Positions 11,515 through 23,675 are shown, counted from the first letter of the stretch. The stretch: 64,000 bases of DNA from Pomacea canaliculata (GCF_003073045.1 NC_037596.1:27874392-27938391); one strand, 5' to 3'. A program made the numbers and translations. The notes: generated by a model not told the origin, from the letters alone.

Positions 11515-14500
11515 GTTTTGTAAAACTTTCCAAAGGAACTGCTCTTTTTAACATCTAAGAAATTACATGTGTTAAGACATCATTCACTGTGAAATAGAAA
11601 AATGTTGAGAAAGACTTAAGAACAGCACCGCACATTGTACTTGAAAGGGTTTGGCAAAAGTATTCGGATTTTGTATTTATGTAATAATGAGTCATGTATT
11701 TACTCAATACCCTATAAGAAGATGTTTTCATTGTTAATGTATTGGGATTTGCTATTTTAAGCTGTTGTAGCTCTCATACTGTAGCCTGCTTCCATTGCGT
11801 AACATTTCTGTAAATATTTTTGCTTTTTGTAAATATTTTGATATTTTTAATTGTTACTTTATATAGAAAACAGTGTACAAAATATACATCAGTTTTATAA
11901 CAATGACATAACAAATTAAAAGTAAGAAAATTTAACTTAAATGAGTTTGTGAAATGTGTGGCTTTATATAAAAAATTGTTTTTTAAGTTATTTTTATGGA
12001 AGTTGTTGCAACTGATTACTTTGTCCTTCTACTTGTAATACTTTAGTTTTTGAGATAAGAGCAAAACAATTACAACATACAAGGATGGAAGTATAAACAG
12101 CAAAATTAATGACTAATGAAAGACAAATATAGAAACGCAACGAGCAATATAACCTGAGAGTATCCTAAAACTGCAAAGGCAGACGAGTAGGAAAACCTCT
12201 GACAGACAACACAAAAGGAACAAATCCACTTGCATTGTGCAAACATTTCCTTTAACGAAGAACTTTGTTTTTGTATCCTCTTCTATCTCGTTGGCTTCGA
12301 TTTATTTTTGCACCAGTTAGGAGTACTTTGAATGCGGATTAACAATTTATTTAATATTTTGAGCTCTACTTTTTTTGCTATGTAAGTTTTCTTTCCGAGA
12401 CTGCGTTGTTGTTGATGTAACCTGTTATGTGGTTTTGATATGTGAGCAGAAGAGTGTTCTGTAAGAGAGAACACTGTTTATCGGGTCCAGCTACACAACA
12501 TGCTAAAGACAATGTCAGGTTTACAAACAGCCCCTTAGAAGGCAGTTTTATACAGTTGTGTGCTCCAGTTAGACAGGTAGAAGCTAAAACGTGGTGAGTT
12601 TTGAGGACAGGTGTATTTTATTTCCTTGTAACAGATGAAAACCCTAAACCTGTTGAGCCAGCGCTATCTAGCTTATCTCTCTGTCTCTATCTCTCAAAAA
12701 GCAAATGGTTGCCAACCCTTTCTCATGCCCTCTCCCATTTGATTTGAGGATGTGTGTGTGTTTGAACGAGTTCTCGTGTCATAAAAGCCGGTAATTACAC
12801 CTGTCACAGTCACACCTGGTGAGTCACAGGCTCTCACACAAGAGGACTGCATCGTGTGCTGTCAGTGAAACGTGACGATCGCTGTATTTCATTTGAATGC
12901 ACAAAGAACACGAATAATGAAAGAAAAAACATTTGGCCAGGTTTGACTACCATCAAGAATCTTTTAATACTTGGAAAATATATATAATCTACTACGTTAT
13001 TTAGCTAGGCTATTGGTTGTCATTTTTGTTGCTTTGTGTATGTGTGAATGCATGTATCTCCATTTGAGGACTGAAACATTGGTGTAAGAGCGAAAAAGCG
13101 CGTGTAAAATAAGTAATTGTTTGCTCACCTTCGGAAGTAGTCTACTTGCATTACAATGTATTTTCAAAAAAAAAAAAAAACCCAAAAACAAAAAAACAAC
13201 AACAACAACAAAAAAACAACCAAAACAACAACAACAACAACTGTACTCTATTGAAAAATTTAAAGTACTCCATGTGTTTGGCAGTTCAGCAGTTACCTGG
13301 TTATTACAACTAACCAGTGCACAGAGTCACTGTACTTTAGAACAGACTATGAAAACTTAAGGAAAACCAGCGCACGCGCGAACACACAGTCCTACATCAA
13401 TCCATCAAGTACTACACATACCATCGACCTTTACTATTTTCTCCCATTCTGTTCGTTATAATCAAAAAGTAAGTAAAAAAGCAAAAAGAAGTAAATTATG
13501 TGTCAGTATGTGTGTTTGTGAGCTCGCGATCTTGTCCCGGTGTAAGGGGGAGAACCCCAGCTTTCAAACATAGATGGTTATCACGCATTACCTCCCCTGA
13601 TCAATTTTTTTTCTTTAGGGCTGCAATATCACTCTCATGTTATAATGTGGATTATGAGTAAAAAGTGTTTCCTGAATGTGGTCTGTCTCGGTAAGAGGGA
13701 ACAGAATTTGACTGATATCATTTGCTCTTCATTGTTATTTAATGAATAGTAAAATATCAACAGGCACATATTGGGTTTTGTACAAGCAGCCTCACTCACT
13801 TGTCCTGACACAAGATGTGTCAGAGGTAGTCGTTACATGATGCTTAGCATTACAGACAGTACTGCCAGGGAGTTAAGAATAGTAAATCGGAGATAGTACT
13901 TTGTAAACAGATATGTTGTCAGAAAATGTGTGAATGTAGCCTAAAGATTCGCTTATGTTATTTTGTAGCAGTAGTTCATTTTATTCATGTTATCTGACCT
14001 TTCGGCAAGTATATTTGTAAACTGGCTCCTTGTTTTTTCCTCCATTTTTCTCACTAAACTTCTTCTCTATGCCATAAGACACAGATTGAAGACAAGAGGT
14101 CAACTTTGCAATGGATGCGTAAGAGTTTTTTTTTTTTTTTTTTTCTGGAATATGACTCGGAACTTATTTTCGAAGCTGCTATAGCTCTAAGAACACAGAT
14201 ACAAAACCTACTGATCCAAGCAATAACTTTATTTTTAAATGTAATTGTGGATAAATAGTACTTGTTCTTGATGTAGCAGCTATTGCACGAGTATTATGAA
14301 ACATAGTTTTAGGGTTACTTTTCGGGATAGGTCTACTTGTTGAAATGTCATTAGTTTGTTCAGCGTCCTCTTCGCTTCCACTTCTGACATTACAGTTAAC
14401 GAATGTCTCCTGATTCTGGTTGTGTCGCCAGTTATGGCGGAGGAGGAAGGTCCAGCCTACGCGTGCTACAACTCGCTCCATGCCATCTTGAACCACCTGC

Positions 14501-14515
14501 TTCACCTGTCCGTAT
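11515..14515. other. Intergenic region downstream of gene B
   Basis: No supported exon. It contains AT-rich sequence, the first copy of a block repeated before gene C and before gene E (12590-13745), an A-rich/CAA-rich run at about 13168-13240, and a polar minus-strand frame at 14179-14505 without splice or homology support. Confidence 0.45.
12590..13745. repeat. Segmental repeat, copy 1 (downstream of gene B)
   Basis: Shares long runs with 24120-25320 and in part with 48780-49260, including the landmarks CACCTGGTGAGTCACAGG, AACCAGTGCACAGAGTCAC and CATTACCTCCCCTGATCA. It marks the older duplication that seeded this array. No coding content is evident. Confidence 0.7.
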
Positions 14516-14616
14516 CAGGTCGCTGACGACAGGTGGGAACACGTGGCTTGACCCTTGACACGTAGCACCGCTCACCCCGTCAACACACACACACACACAC
14601 ACACACAGACACAGAG

Positions 14617-14674
<58 letters not shown>

Positions 14675-15329
14675 AGAGATACACACACACACACACACAG
14701 ACACACACAGACACACAGACTTACACAGCGACACCTTTACCACACGATCTTCAGCTACAAAACTAAATAACGAACCCAGAACAGTTTTGCTGCAATGGAT
14801 ATTTCTTTATTTTCAAGAGGTTCAGAAACAAAAGGTATAAAAAAGAATTGTTACAGGTTTCTTACTAATACAAAAATACTTTTTCCATGCAGACAATTTT
14901 TCTATGCCAAAATACAATGTTAACCTATTTTAGTCAAAACTGAAAAACAAGTCCAATGTGGGTCTGTTTTTACATCACATCAATCCTCTCTTTTCTTATT
15001 AATGTCGGTTATCGTAACTGTCGTAAACAATTATTGATAGTGTTGTATTTAGGACTTTAAACATTCCTTATTTGACTTCAATTATTATATCGCTTAGTAT
15101 TGCACTTTAACAGAGAAACATTTTTCATCCATTTGTCTGTGTGTGTGTGTGTGTGTGAGAGAGCTTGTTGATGTTTGATATTTGCCTGAGATTACAGAGT
15201 GGTTGCACTTCTAAATAAAACAGAAAACAACAATAGTAAGAGTCAGTTGGAATGATAAGTAAAGGCAATATCCATAAAACGGTATTGATATCGCTTATTT
15301 TTGTTCCTCTTTTCGCCAGTAAACGAAGC
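14516..15329 (-). repeat. Inverted copy of the C1q 3' flank
   Basis: Read on the minus strand this matches 22131-22790, downstream of the intact C1q gene, and includes a conserved polyadenylation signal (AATAAA on the minus strand at 14806-14811). It contains an AC microsatellite at 14582-14712 that is very short in the other arm. Together with 15330-15720 it forms one arm of an inverted repeat whose other arm is 21735-22790. Confidence 0.7.
14582..14712. repeat. AC dinucleotide microsatellite
   Basis: About 130 bases of AC with small AGAC/GAGAT interruptions. Confidence 0.95.
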
Positions 15330-15710
15330 CTAAAATGCCATGGCAAGCCACCCGGCAAAGATGCTATGGTTCAGTGCCCAAAAATTCAAATTGCCTTGAC
15401 TCTTGACATAGACCCGGTCTCCGGCCTGGAGAGTGACGGGCAGCACACTCTCGTTACTAGAGTCGCTTGAAGTGTTAGATCGAGCTCGCAGCGCCATCTG
15501 GTCATTGATGTACAAATCCCAGTTTGCATCAGCTCCGCCACGAGTGAAGGTTCGCCAAACGAAGACGTAGTCCCCGCGGTAAGGAGCCGTGATGACCCCG
15601 GTGGTAGGGCTGTAGGCGTTGCCTATGTTTGTCTGCGCTGTGTCAAAGATGACCACTTTCCAAGCTTCACACGATGATATGTCATCTTTAAATGTGGCCT
15701 TGAAAAAAAG
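15330..15710 (-). pseudogene. C1q globular-domain copy 1, truncated
   Basis: On the minus strand this encodes nearly a whole C1q head: VVIFDTAQTNIGNAYS, TAPYRGDYVFVWR, NWDLYINDQMALRAR, LPVTLQAGDRVYVKS, then FAGWLAMAF and a stop. It is roughly 85% identical in protein to the intact C1q gene at 20247-22130. The first exon (signal peptide and coiled coil) was not found upstream on this strand. In the frame just before the domain, the codon aligned with CGA in the intact copy is TGA (15711-15713), a CpG-type change. A pyrimidine-rich tract plus CAAG lies just inside that stop and could act as an acceptor, so use as a downstream exon of an unseen gene is not excluded. A truncated, probably non-functional duplicate is the best reading. 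Confidence 0.65.
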
Positions 15711-15965
15711 TCATCTTCTGAGAAGTACAGAATGGTATACAAATATTCTGTGTGGTAGTCATCGTAATAATAAACTGTAAGTTGTTAGTCACGAATATAA
15801 TTACGCGTACGTGTGTGATAAATATGCTAACAGGTCACCTGGTTAAATCTTATTCATTTGCTCTTTCATTGCTCTTGACTTCTCCCATTGTTTAAGAGCA
15901 CAGTCAATAGAGTACGTTTTATTTATTAGTAGGTCTGCACGTTTTTCAATTGTATCTGTTAACCA

Positions 15966-16520
15966 CAAGTTATAAGGTTATTGAGATAACGCATGACGAG
16001 GACTGCACTGATGGTGGACGAAGCGGAGACTGAAATGGAATTTAGTTCACATCAATTCATTTATCTCACTGAATAATTCATTCTCCAAACACTTGGCACA
16101 GCCAAAATCTCCCGCTAAACATCAATCAACGGTACGTTGGACAGCAAGAACATTTACAGAGAAAAAATGTTGTCCACCGACAGAGTGTTAACAGAGCAAT
16201 GTAGGTTATTTGGAACCAAAAACCGTGATCAACAACTGTAACATGACAAGCAGAGGAGCAGAGGACTTAGTTTCCACAGAGCACACCATGTTGTTTTAAG
16301 CTGTTTGAGTTGCTTTAGCGACGACAGATGTAAGCACAAGCAAACAGTCGCTAGGATTAGGAGGCCACGACCAGGATGGAATACAATCCCACGGATGAAG
16401 AATATTTGTATCAAATCTCTGACAGTTTGTTTAATAAAGTAACAGATTGCATCGAAAGTGTTCGGAAATGTGTTGTTAGTGATGAGATTATTTTAATCTG
16501 TCGAGTTTCTTCTTAATACT
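15966..16520 (+). repeat. 0.6-kb dispersed repeat, copy R1
   Basis: Begins AAGTTATAAGGTTATTGAGA and runs through GTACGTTGGACAGCAAGAAC to GATGAGATTATTTTAATCTG. The same sequence recurs at 22803-23430 in the same orientation and at 18334-18948 inverted. It has no long reading frame. It may be a non-autonomous mobile element or simply part of the local duplication, because all three copies lie within 8 kb around the C1q genes. Confidence 0.7.
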
Positions 16521-16959
16521 ATTTTTTTTATTTAGTTGACTTTTAGTTCTCTGCGGGGCCATCGCCGTCTCCGTTAAAATCGATGTACAGATTATCTGGG
16601 GCCATCGCATGGGATGGAAGCTATTATGTCATAGTACAGTTTGCAACCCTGTGCGTAAATGAACGAATTCATACAGCAGGGTACTTGTATACAAACAAAG
16701 ATAGCATCGTTACAAAAATGTGTACAAATAAACAATAATTAACGGTTTTATACAATTTATCTTACAACAGATGTGGACATTACTCTTCACACTATTCCTA
16801 TCATCGACACAGCGATTGCGAAACCACAATACAAATGAACAAGATAAAAGACTCTTAATAAACGAATGGTAGAAAAGGACTAAGATTATTTGACTAACTG
16901 AAAAAATTGTTTAACTTACGCAGAAGGTACATTGTTTGTTGCTAATTTTATTTGAAAAA

Positions 16960-17197
16960 AATTCAATTTTACAAGTATATAAACAAAATGTCCCGTAAAC
17001 TAGCCTACATCGTTTTTTCACCGTAGTTTTTTTCACTCAAATTCTACATTGCATATTGAATTTTTTTCCTATGTAAATCAACGCTCATCAGTCTATTGCT
17101 TAGATCAGTTTCATAAAAGTACACTTTACACTCGTACAGAAAATATTGTTATCAAAGTAAATGTTTTCACTGTAGTGATAAATACAGTTTTCATACT
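16960..17197 (-). pseudogene. Inverted 3' untranslated relic of an Ig receptor
   Basis: On the minus strand this follows the stop codon of the orphan exon and matches the 3' untranslated region of genes C and E (AATAAAGTAT right after the stop, then the equivalents of CACTACAGTG, ACATTTACTTT and GAGTGTAAAGTG). Similarity fades towards 16960. Confidence 0.65.
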
Positions 17198-17311
17198 TTA
17201 TTCATGTTGCAGATGGTGACAGGTAGAAGCTTGCTCCTCCTGTTCAGTCCGATCCTCTTCAAAGTGTAGGGCATGATACTCCTCTTCTGAAATCCAGCCT
17301 TCTTGATTGTC
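17198..17311 (-). pseudogene. Orphan terminal exon of an Ig receptor tail
   Basis: On the minus strand: acceptor TTTTAACAG, then DNQEGWISEEEYHALHF EEDRTEQ and so on to CHHLQHE and a TAA stop. It is 114 nt long, exactly the length of the last exon in A, C, D and E, and is closest to C and E. The last tyrosine motif STYHHL is changed to STCHHL. I found no matching YMNV exon or other receptor exon on this strand upstream (17312-17740), so it is the stranded end of a receptor gene that was inverted or broken during rearrangement of the C1q region. Confidence 0.8.
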
Positions 17312-17740
17312 CTGTTAAAACATGCTACTGTACTCCTAATATCCCATCTTTTAAAAAAAAATTAATCAGTTTTGGTTAACTGCTGACTCCAATTTGAAAA
17401 AGTTCCAGAATGATAATTTGAATCCATTGTTAGAATTCTCTGTCACGGGTGAAGAATACCGTCTCAAAAGTCTCCCTTTCTTAGCTTTGGTCTTAAATCT
17501 GTTTAGTTACATAAGTACACAGAGAACAATATTTCTCCAAATGACAAAACTTTTATATAAAATTCAATTGTTTAAACCACGCCGTTAATCTCGTCAGCAC
17601 ATTGTGTTCACCTGTGCCTGTATACAGTCATCGACCTTATAACCAAACAGGTGAAGAGAATACCATGACTTTTTTTTATAATACTGTTTTTTCTTTAGCT
17701 TATATTCCATTATACTATGCGTTAATCCGTGCTTGTTATT

Positions 17741-18329
17741 TGTGACCCTCCACGACGAACTGAGTCTTAAGTCGCGCGGAGCAGTTCTGTGCTCGAGGCC
17801 CCGAAAGTTGATAGGGGTCAGTTTTGTGCGGTTTGACTTTTCTTTAGAAATGGATTCTTTGGTTATTCAACTATCAGGAAAATACACTCCTATAGTAAAA
17901 TAAAAGTTAAAAATCGACTTAAAATACGTTTTAATCGAGGTACCCTACTGCGATCCGTACCGATCTCAGACGAAATTCAAACACTATTTCGACTGTTACC
18001 CTGTGTTAACCCATCGTGTTATACCTTGCCAGAAAGGCCGGAGTCTGTATGTTAAACCTCTTTCAAGAACGATTCAAATATTAACCGACCAAAAGATATG
18101 TCTGCAAAAGTTTCGGAGTAAACAAACTTGGTCGGCCATCTTGATGCTAATCTTTGAACCCGGCGCCACCTTACTTTCACACTTCAAACGTGTATAACTC
18201 ACTCAATGTTAGGGATAGAAGAACAACTTGAGTATCAACAGAAAGTTCACAACCTGTTCTTTTTAAAAATATGCAATAAGCCAAACACAAATTTCCGACT
18301 AAAGACTCATTTTGTCGTGGAGGGTCACA
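17741..18329. mobile_element. Non-autonomous DNA transposon with TGTGACCCTCC ends
   Basis: A 589-bp element with terminal inverted repeats of about 34 bp starting TGTGACCCTCCACGAC. It is flanked by a candidate 3-bp ATT target duplication. The empty site is visible in the homologous sequence of repeat copy R3 (near 23420-23440), where the two flanks are joined, so the insertion is real and younger than the R2/R3 duplication. No transposase frame is present. The superfamily is uncertain; a 3-bp target duplication is used by several, including PIF/Harbinger and CACTA. Confidence 0.75.
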
Positions 18330-18333
18330 ATTG

Positions 18334-18948
18334 TGTAAAGACGCCCGAACATCAGCTTTAAAACAGAAAGTAAAGTAAAATTTAAAAAAAAATATTATTG
18401 GGAGGAAACTCGACAGATTAAAGTAATGTCATCACTAAGAAAACAACATTTTGGAACACTTTCGATGCAATCTATTACTTTATTGAACAAACTGTCAGAG
18501 ATTTGATACAAATATTCTTCATCCGTGGGATTGTATTTCATCCTGGTCGCGGCCTGATCCTACCGACTGTTTGTTTGGTTTCACAAACTGTCGAGGCTAC
18601 AGCAAATCAAACAACATGGTGTGCTTTGCGGAAACTGAGTCCACTGCTCCCAACATCACTCACATTATCATGTTACAGTTGATGGTCACGGTTTTTGGAT
18701 CCTAATAACTCACAATGCTCTGTTAACACTCTGTCGGTGGACAACATGTTTTCTCTGTAAATGTTCCTGCTGTCCAATGTACCGTTGATTGATGTTTAGC
18801 GGGATATTTCCGGTGTGTCAAGTGTTTGGAGAATGAACTATTCAGTCAGATAAATAAATTGATGTGAAGTAAATTCCACTTCAGTGTTCACTTCGTCCAC
18901 AGACAGTACAGTCTTCGTTATGTGTTATCTCAATTGCTTCATAACTTG
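18334..18948 (-). repeat. 0.6-kb dispersed repeat, inverted copy R2
   Basis: Reverse complement of R1 and R3. Similarity continues on the far side of the transposon at 17741-18329, down to about 17610, matching the right flank of R3 (23400-23540). Confidence 0.7.
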
Positions 18949-19820
18949 TGGCGAACACAGAAATTGCAAAAATGTGCAGAGGCTTAATAATAAAAAAATG
19001 ATCTCTAAATATTGAATGAACTCTTGAACAATAGGAGGAGTCAAGAGCAACAAAAGAACAAATGAATAAGATTTAGCCAAGTGATCTGTAAGCATATTCA
19101 TCACACACTGACCGGTAGTTATATTAGTGACGAACAACTTACAGTTTATTATAACTATGAATATCACCAAAAATATTTCTATACCTTTTGTACTTAATTT
19201 TCTAAATAAAAATTTCATATCTTTTAAATATTATGTAATCAAAGATGCAGTCAACATTTCCTATTGGATTTAGTAGCGAGGAGCCCGTCTGGATCTTTTG
19301 TTGGTTAATTGTCTTTCGTATCCAAACAATAAAACGCGTAAGATCAAGGGTAAATGGCTATTTTGACTGGACAGTCGACAATTTTCTTGACGAGAAAAGA
19401 TCTTTATAAATAGTAGCATGGCCAAGGACATGAAAACAGTGATATTCTCATTATCCAGTTTCTGTCTACGTACAGCACAGATGCAAAAGCGAAATATTTT
19501 AACCTTTACAGAAAATTAGTTTGCTTACCAGCAGTAGCCCTAAAACATCATTTTACAGGAACTATTGACACAGGCATTAGGCCCTGCTGTCTCTTAAAAA
19601 AATTAAAAAAATACATATCTTAAACATTTCTAAAACTGTCCTTGTATACGTCATGCATCTGAAATACTAGACGCTTTGTAAACAGAGTATTACATATTAT
19701 ATTTCATCATTTTGCCACAGGTTATAGATGTGAAAATCTGACAGGCTCAAAATGTCGTTAGTTAATGTCGGCAGTTAATCCAAGAGATCACACAAAGTCA
19801 TCATTCAATGGTTGTCAAGG

Positions 19821-19912
19821 GTATAAATAAGTTCAACTCTCTCCTCTTCTCCATCACTTCTCTCGGCGGAACATCCTGAGACGAACAGCTTTGTTTTCAA
19901 AACCTCCTGAAT
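19821..19912 (+). promoter_or_regulatory. Core promoter and first untranslated exon of the C1q gene
   Basis: A TATA-like GTATAAATA at 19821-19829 is followed about 30 bp later by a pyrimidine-rich start region (CTCTCCTCTTCTCC). A non-coding exon ends at 19912 with a good donor (AAT|GTAAGT). The matching acceptor TTTTCAG ends at 20227, 19 bases before the ATG. The exact start site is inferred. Confidence 0.55.
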
Positions 19913-20246
19913 GTAAGTACATCTTATTACGAAATATTAGATTATGTTAATGCTTTTAATGCATACTTTGTCCTGTGAAACGTTCTTTATTTTGTAGTTC
20001 CTGCACACCTTTTTGCATTTCAATTATACGGTGTTGGAGTATAAGTACAGTCACATCTGTCTTCTTAACCACTGATGTCATCAGTAACACCGCTGTCTGG
20101 AAGGCCAGAAGCTGCATTATGAAGTTTTCTAAGTCACACACACACAGTGTACACACGTGTGCATACTCCAGCAGACAAGCACCCAGAAGCTCGGTTTACT
20201 TGCTAATTTCGAAAACTTAATTTTCAGCTGTTGGTGACAATTGAAG

Positions 20247-22130
20247 ATGGCAATCACTCTGCTGGTCCTGTTGGTCATCATGGTGTCCAAAGTGGACGCA
20301 AGTGATATCGGCGATCTGCAGAGAAAGGTCACGGCACTGAAATCACAGATTGGTAAGACTGAATATCACAATATTATATGCCAGACTGAGGCACTAGCTC
20401 TGGTGTAATAGTCTCGCTTGGTCAGTTTTTGTCCTTATCAACATTTATTTGCACGTTACTTAAAATGTTCTTCAAGTGACATACATTACACATCATTACT
20501 ATCATTACCATTATTGACAGTAATGTCCTATAGGCTAACGGGTTTGCGGGTTATTGCTTCCTCTCTCTACTCTGATCCTTCGTGACACTTTTACAGATAT
20601 CAGTCAATGTTAATTTAAACTGTTTATCTCTGCAATTCCTCCTCTGTTTAGGTTTGTTTGTCTTTCAGGTCACATGTGTTCTATTTCTCTACTACATGTT
20701 CACCTCACTGTCCTACTATTTCTATTACTGTCTACTACATTCCGATGCTACTTAATACACTGTGCTTTTGTGTAAATGTAACAGTTTCTCATCTGTTTTT
20801 CACAATATCTGTTGATGCCAAAATGAACAATCATATGTCTACTTGTCCCTGTAACCGTTTAAACATGGTTTGGCCTGCTTGCTGGGCGCTAGGAGTTGTG
20901 TGCACGATGACCTGTCAGTCTAATGAAAATCCTGTCTAGTGTATAATTTATCTAATTCTTATTGTATGTTGCTTTACCTCTTTATAGTTGCTTCTTTATA
21001 TATTTGGAACATGTTCATAGTTCCATTTATTTTATTTTTGTTTATTCAAAGTCTCACCAATTCAATCATTCGCTATAAAATCTATTATTTTTTTTTCATA
21101 TTTGCAAGTCTTAAAAACAGTATGCTAGAGGGCGCATGAACGCCTCTTACATTACTGTTCTTAGATTTACAACTCTTTTTGTAAGATGCTTTCAGCCTAA
21201 ATGGCTGCAGGATGCGAAATCTCTCACATTTTGTTTGTTTATGTCGAGATTTAGTATCTTTCTGATGTATGATGTTTGTTGCGCCATTCACACTGTTCTT
21301 GATTTATCTTCACTGTTTGTGCTGCGTCGTTTTTTTCCTTTGACACCTTCATCCACTAACGGCTTGTGTGTCGTGTCCTTAGTTTTTCTCATGGACTAAA
21401 GAATGAGGGACATGTGTTGTTATTCAGACCAAGTCCGGAGTTGCCTTTCTCCCTCCTGTTGGAAGGACGGAAATTGTGATATGTGTGTAGTGTGTTGTCG
21501 TCTGCAAACATTTCAACTGTTGTATATAAAGGGGAAGATTGTCAGTATAGATGTAGCGAAACTTATTCATTTCATTTTTATAGCTACCGTTTACACTTTG
21601 CAAGAAAAGGGGTAAGGAGCCTGAGGAAATCCGTTTTTAGTTTGTATAATTGTAGTTTTCTATTGTACAGATGACCATCTGTAGCTTCGAAGGCTTTAAT
21701 AAAATCTACAAATAAGATTATTTCTTTTTCAGATCTTCTCTCAAGACGAGTTTTTTTCAGGGCGACATTTAAAGATTTCAAAACATCGTGTGAATTTGGG
21801 AAAGTGGTCATCTTTGACACAGCGCAGACAAACATAGGCAACGCCTACAGCTCTACCACCGGGGTCTTCACGGCTCCTTACCGCGGGGACTACGTCATCG
21901 TTTGGCGATCCTTCTCTCTTGGCGCAGGTGATATAAACTGGGATTTGTACATCAATGACCAGATGGCGCTGCGAGCTCGATCTCTGACTTCAGGCGACTC
22001 TAGTAACGAGAGTGTCATGCCCGTCACTCTACAGGCCGGAGACCGGGTCTATGTTGCAAGTCCTAACAGTCTGAACTTCTGGGGACTGAACCACAGCATC
22101 TTTGCCGGGTGGCTTGTCACGGCATTTTAA
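20247..22130 (+). CDS. Secreted C1q-domain protein
   Basis: Coding exons 20247-20352 and 21733-22130 join in phase 1 to give 167 aa; a 5' non-coding exon ends at 19912. Residues 1-18 are a signal peptide (MAITLLVLLVIMVSKVDA). A short heptad-like stretch follows (DIGDLQRKVTALKSQIDLL), then a C1q globular domain of about 140 residues (FFRATFKDF, VVIFDTAQTNIGNAYS, TAPYRGDYVIVWRSF, YINDQMALRAR, PVTLQAGDRVYV, FAGWLVTAF). There is no collagen region. This is the layout of molluscan sgC1q proteins, secreted trimeric pattern-recognition lectins; the ligand cannot be told from sequence. A polyadenylation signal lies at 22627-22632. A damaged inverted copy is at 15330-15710. Its position inside an Ig-receptor array suggests an immune locus. 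Confidence 0.88.
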
Positions 22131-22802
22131 TCTTCGTTTACTGGCGAAAAGAGGAACAAAAAGAAACGATATCAACACCTTTTCTGGATATTGCCTTTCC
22201 GTATCATTCCCACTTACTCTTACTATTGTTGATTTCTGCTTTATTTAGAAGTAAATCCACTATGTAATTTCTGGCAAATATTAAACATGAACGCACACAC
22301 AATTAAAAATGGATCAAACATGTTTCTATTTTCAGTGCAAAACTAAACGATATAATAACTGAAGTCAAATAGAGAATGTTTAAAGTACTAAATATAACGC
22401 TATCAAAAATTGTTTACAATAGCTACGATAACCGACATTAATAAGAAATGAGAGGACTGATTTGATGTAAAAACAGACCACATTGGACTTCGTTTCAGCT
22501 TTGACTACAGTAGGTTAACATTGTATTTTGGCATATAAAAATTGCCTGCATGGAAGAAGTATTTTTGCATTAGTATGAAACCTGTAACAATTCTTTTTTA
22601 GGTCTCTTCTGTCTGAACCTCTTCAAAATAAAGAAATATTCATTGCTGCAAAACTGTTCTGGGTTCGTTATTTAGTTTTGTAGCTGAAGATCGTGTGGTA
22701 AAGGTGTCGCTGTGCTAGTCTCTGTGTGTGTGTGTTGACGGGGTGAGCGGTGCTACGTGTCAAGGATCAAAGCACTTGTTCCCACCTGTCTTTATCTGCC
22801 TG

Positions 22803-23430
22803 CAAGTTATAAGGTTATTGAGATAACGCATGACGAAGACTGTACTGTCTCTGGACAAAGTCAAAACTGAAGTGGAATTTACTTCACATCAATTTATTCC
22901 TCTGATTTAATACTTCATTCTCCAAACACTTGACACACCGGAAATCTCCCGCTAAACATCAATCAACGGTACGTTGGACAGCAAGAACATTTACAGAGAA
23001 AAACTGTTGTCCACCTACAGAATGTTAACAGAACATTGTAGGTTATTAGGAACCAAAAACCGCGACCATCACCTGTATTATGACAATGGGAGTGATGTCG
23101 GGGAGCAGAGGACTCAGTTTCCACAAAGCACACCATGTTGTTTTAAGCTGTTTGAGTTGCTTTAGCGACGACAGATGTAAGAACAAGCAAACAGTCGCTA
23201 GGATCAGGAGGCCACGACCAGGATGGAATACAATCAAGTGGATGAAGAATATTTGTATCAAATCTCTGACAGTTTGTTTAATAAAGTAATATATTGCATC
23301 GAAAGTGTTCCAACATGTTGTGTTGTTAGTGATGAGATTATTTTAATCTGTCAAGTTTCTTCTGAAAACTATTTTTTATTTAGTTTACTTTCTGTTTTAA
23401 AGCTGATGTTCGGGCGTCTTTATACAAACA
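22803..23430 (+). repeat. 0.6-kb dispersed repeat, copy R3
   Basis: Same sequence and orientation as R1, inverted relative to R2. It supplies the uninterrupted (empty-site) version of the flank in which R2 carries a transposon. Confidence 0.7.
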
Positions 23431-23541
23431 ACAAACACGGATTAACGTATAGTAGAAAGCATTATCAGGTAAAGAAAAAAAAACCGGATTATGAAAAAAA
23501 TCATAGAATTCTCTTCACCTGTTTGGGTCGATGACTGTATA

Positions 23542-23675
23542 TGTGACCCTCCACGACGAAATGAGTCTTAAGTCGGAAATTTGAGATTTGCGAAATTAGC
23601 ACATTTTTAAAAGTAGAGGTTCTGAACTTTCTTTTGATATAAAATTTGTTCTTTTAGACCTAACATTGAGTGACA
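23542..23675 (-). mobile_element. Truncated end of the TGTGACCCTCC transposon
   Basis: About 130 bp matching, in reverse orientation, the right end of the element at 17741-18329: the terminal repeat, then AGTCGGAAATTTG, GAACTTTCT and CTAACATTGAGTG. The rest of the element is absent. Confidence 0.65.

Larger units (their letters stand above)
15711..17197. other. Non-coding stretch between the C1q copy and the orphan receptor exon
   Basis: Holds repeat copy R1 (15966-16520) and, from about 16960, the inverted 3' untranslated remains of a receptor gene. About 16530-16700 is somewhat GC-richer and unexplained. Confidence 0.4.
17312..19820. other. Non-coding stretch upstream of the intact C1q gene
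   Basis: Contains a terminal-inverted-repeat transposon (17741-18329) and the inverted repeat copy R2 (18334-18948). The remaining sequence (18950-19820) is AT-rich with no supported exon. Confidence 0.5.

Noticed and set aside
14179-14505. 108-codon minus-strand frame with polar composition
   Set aside because: No matching exon, family or convincing splice sites; left as unsupported.
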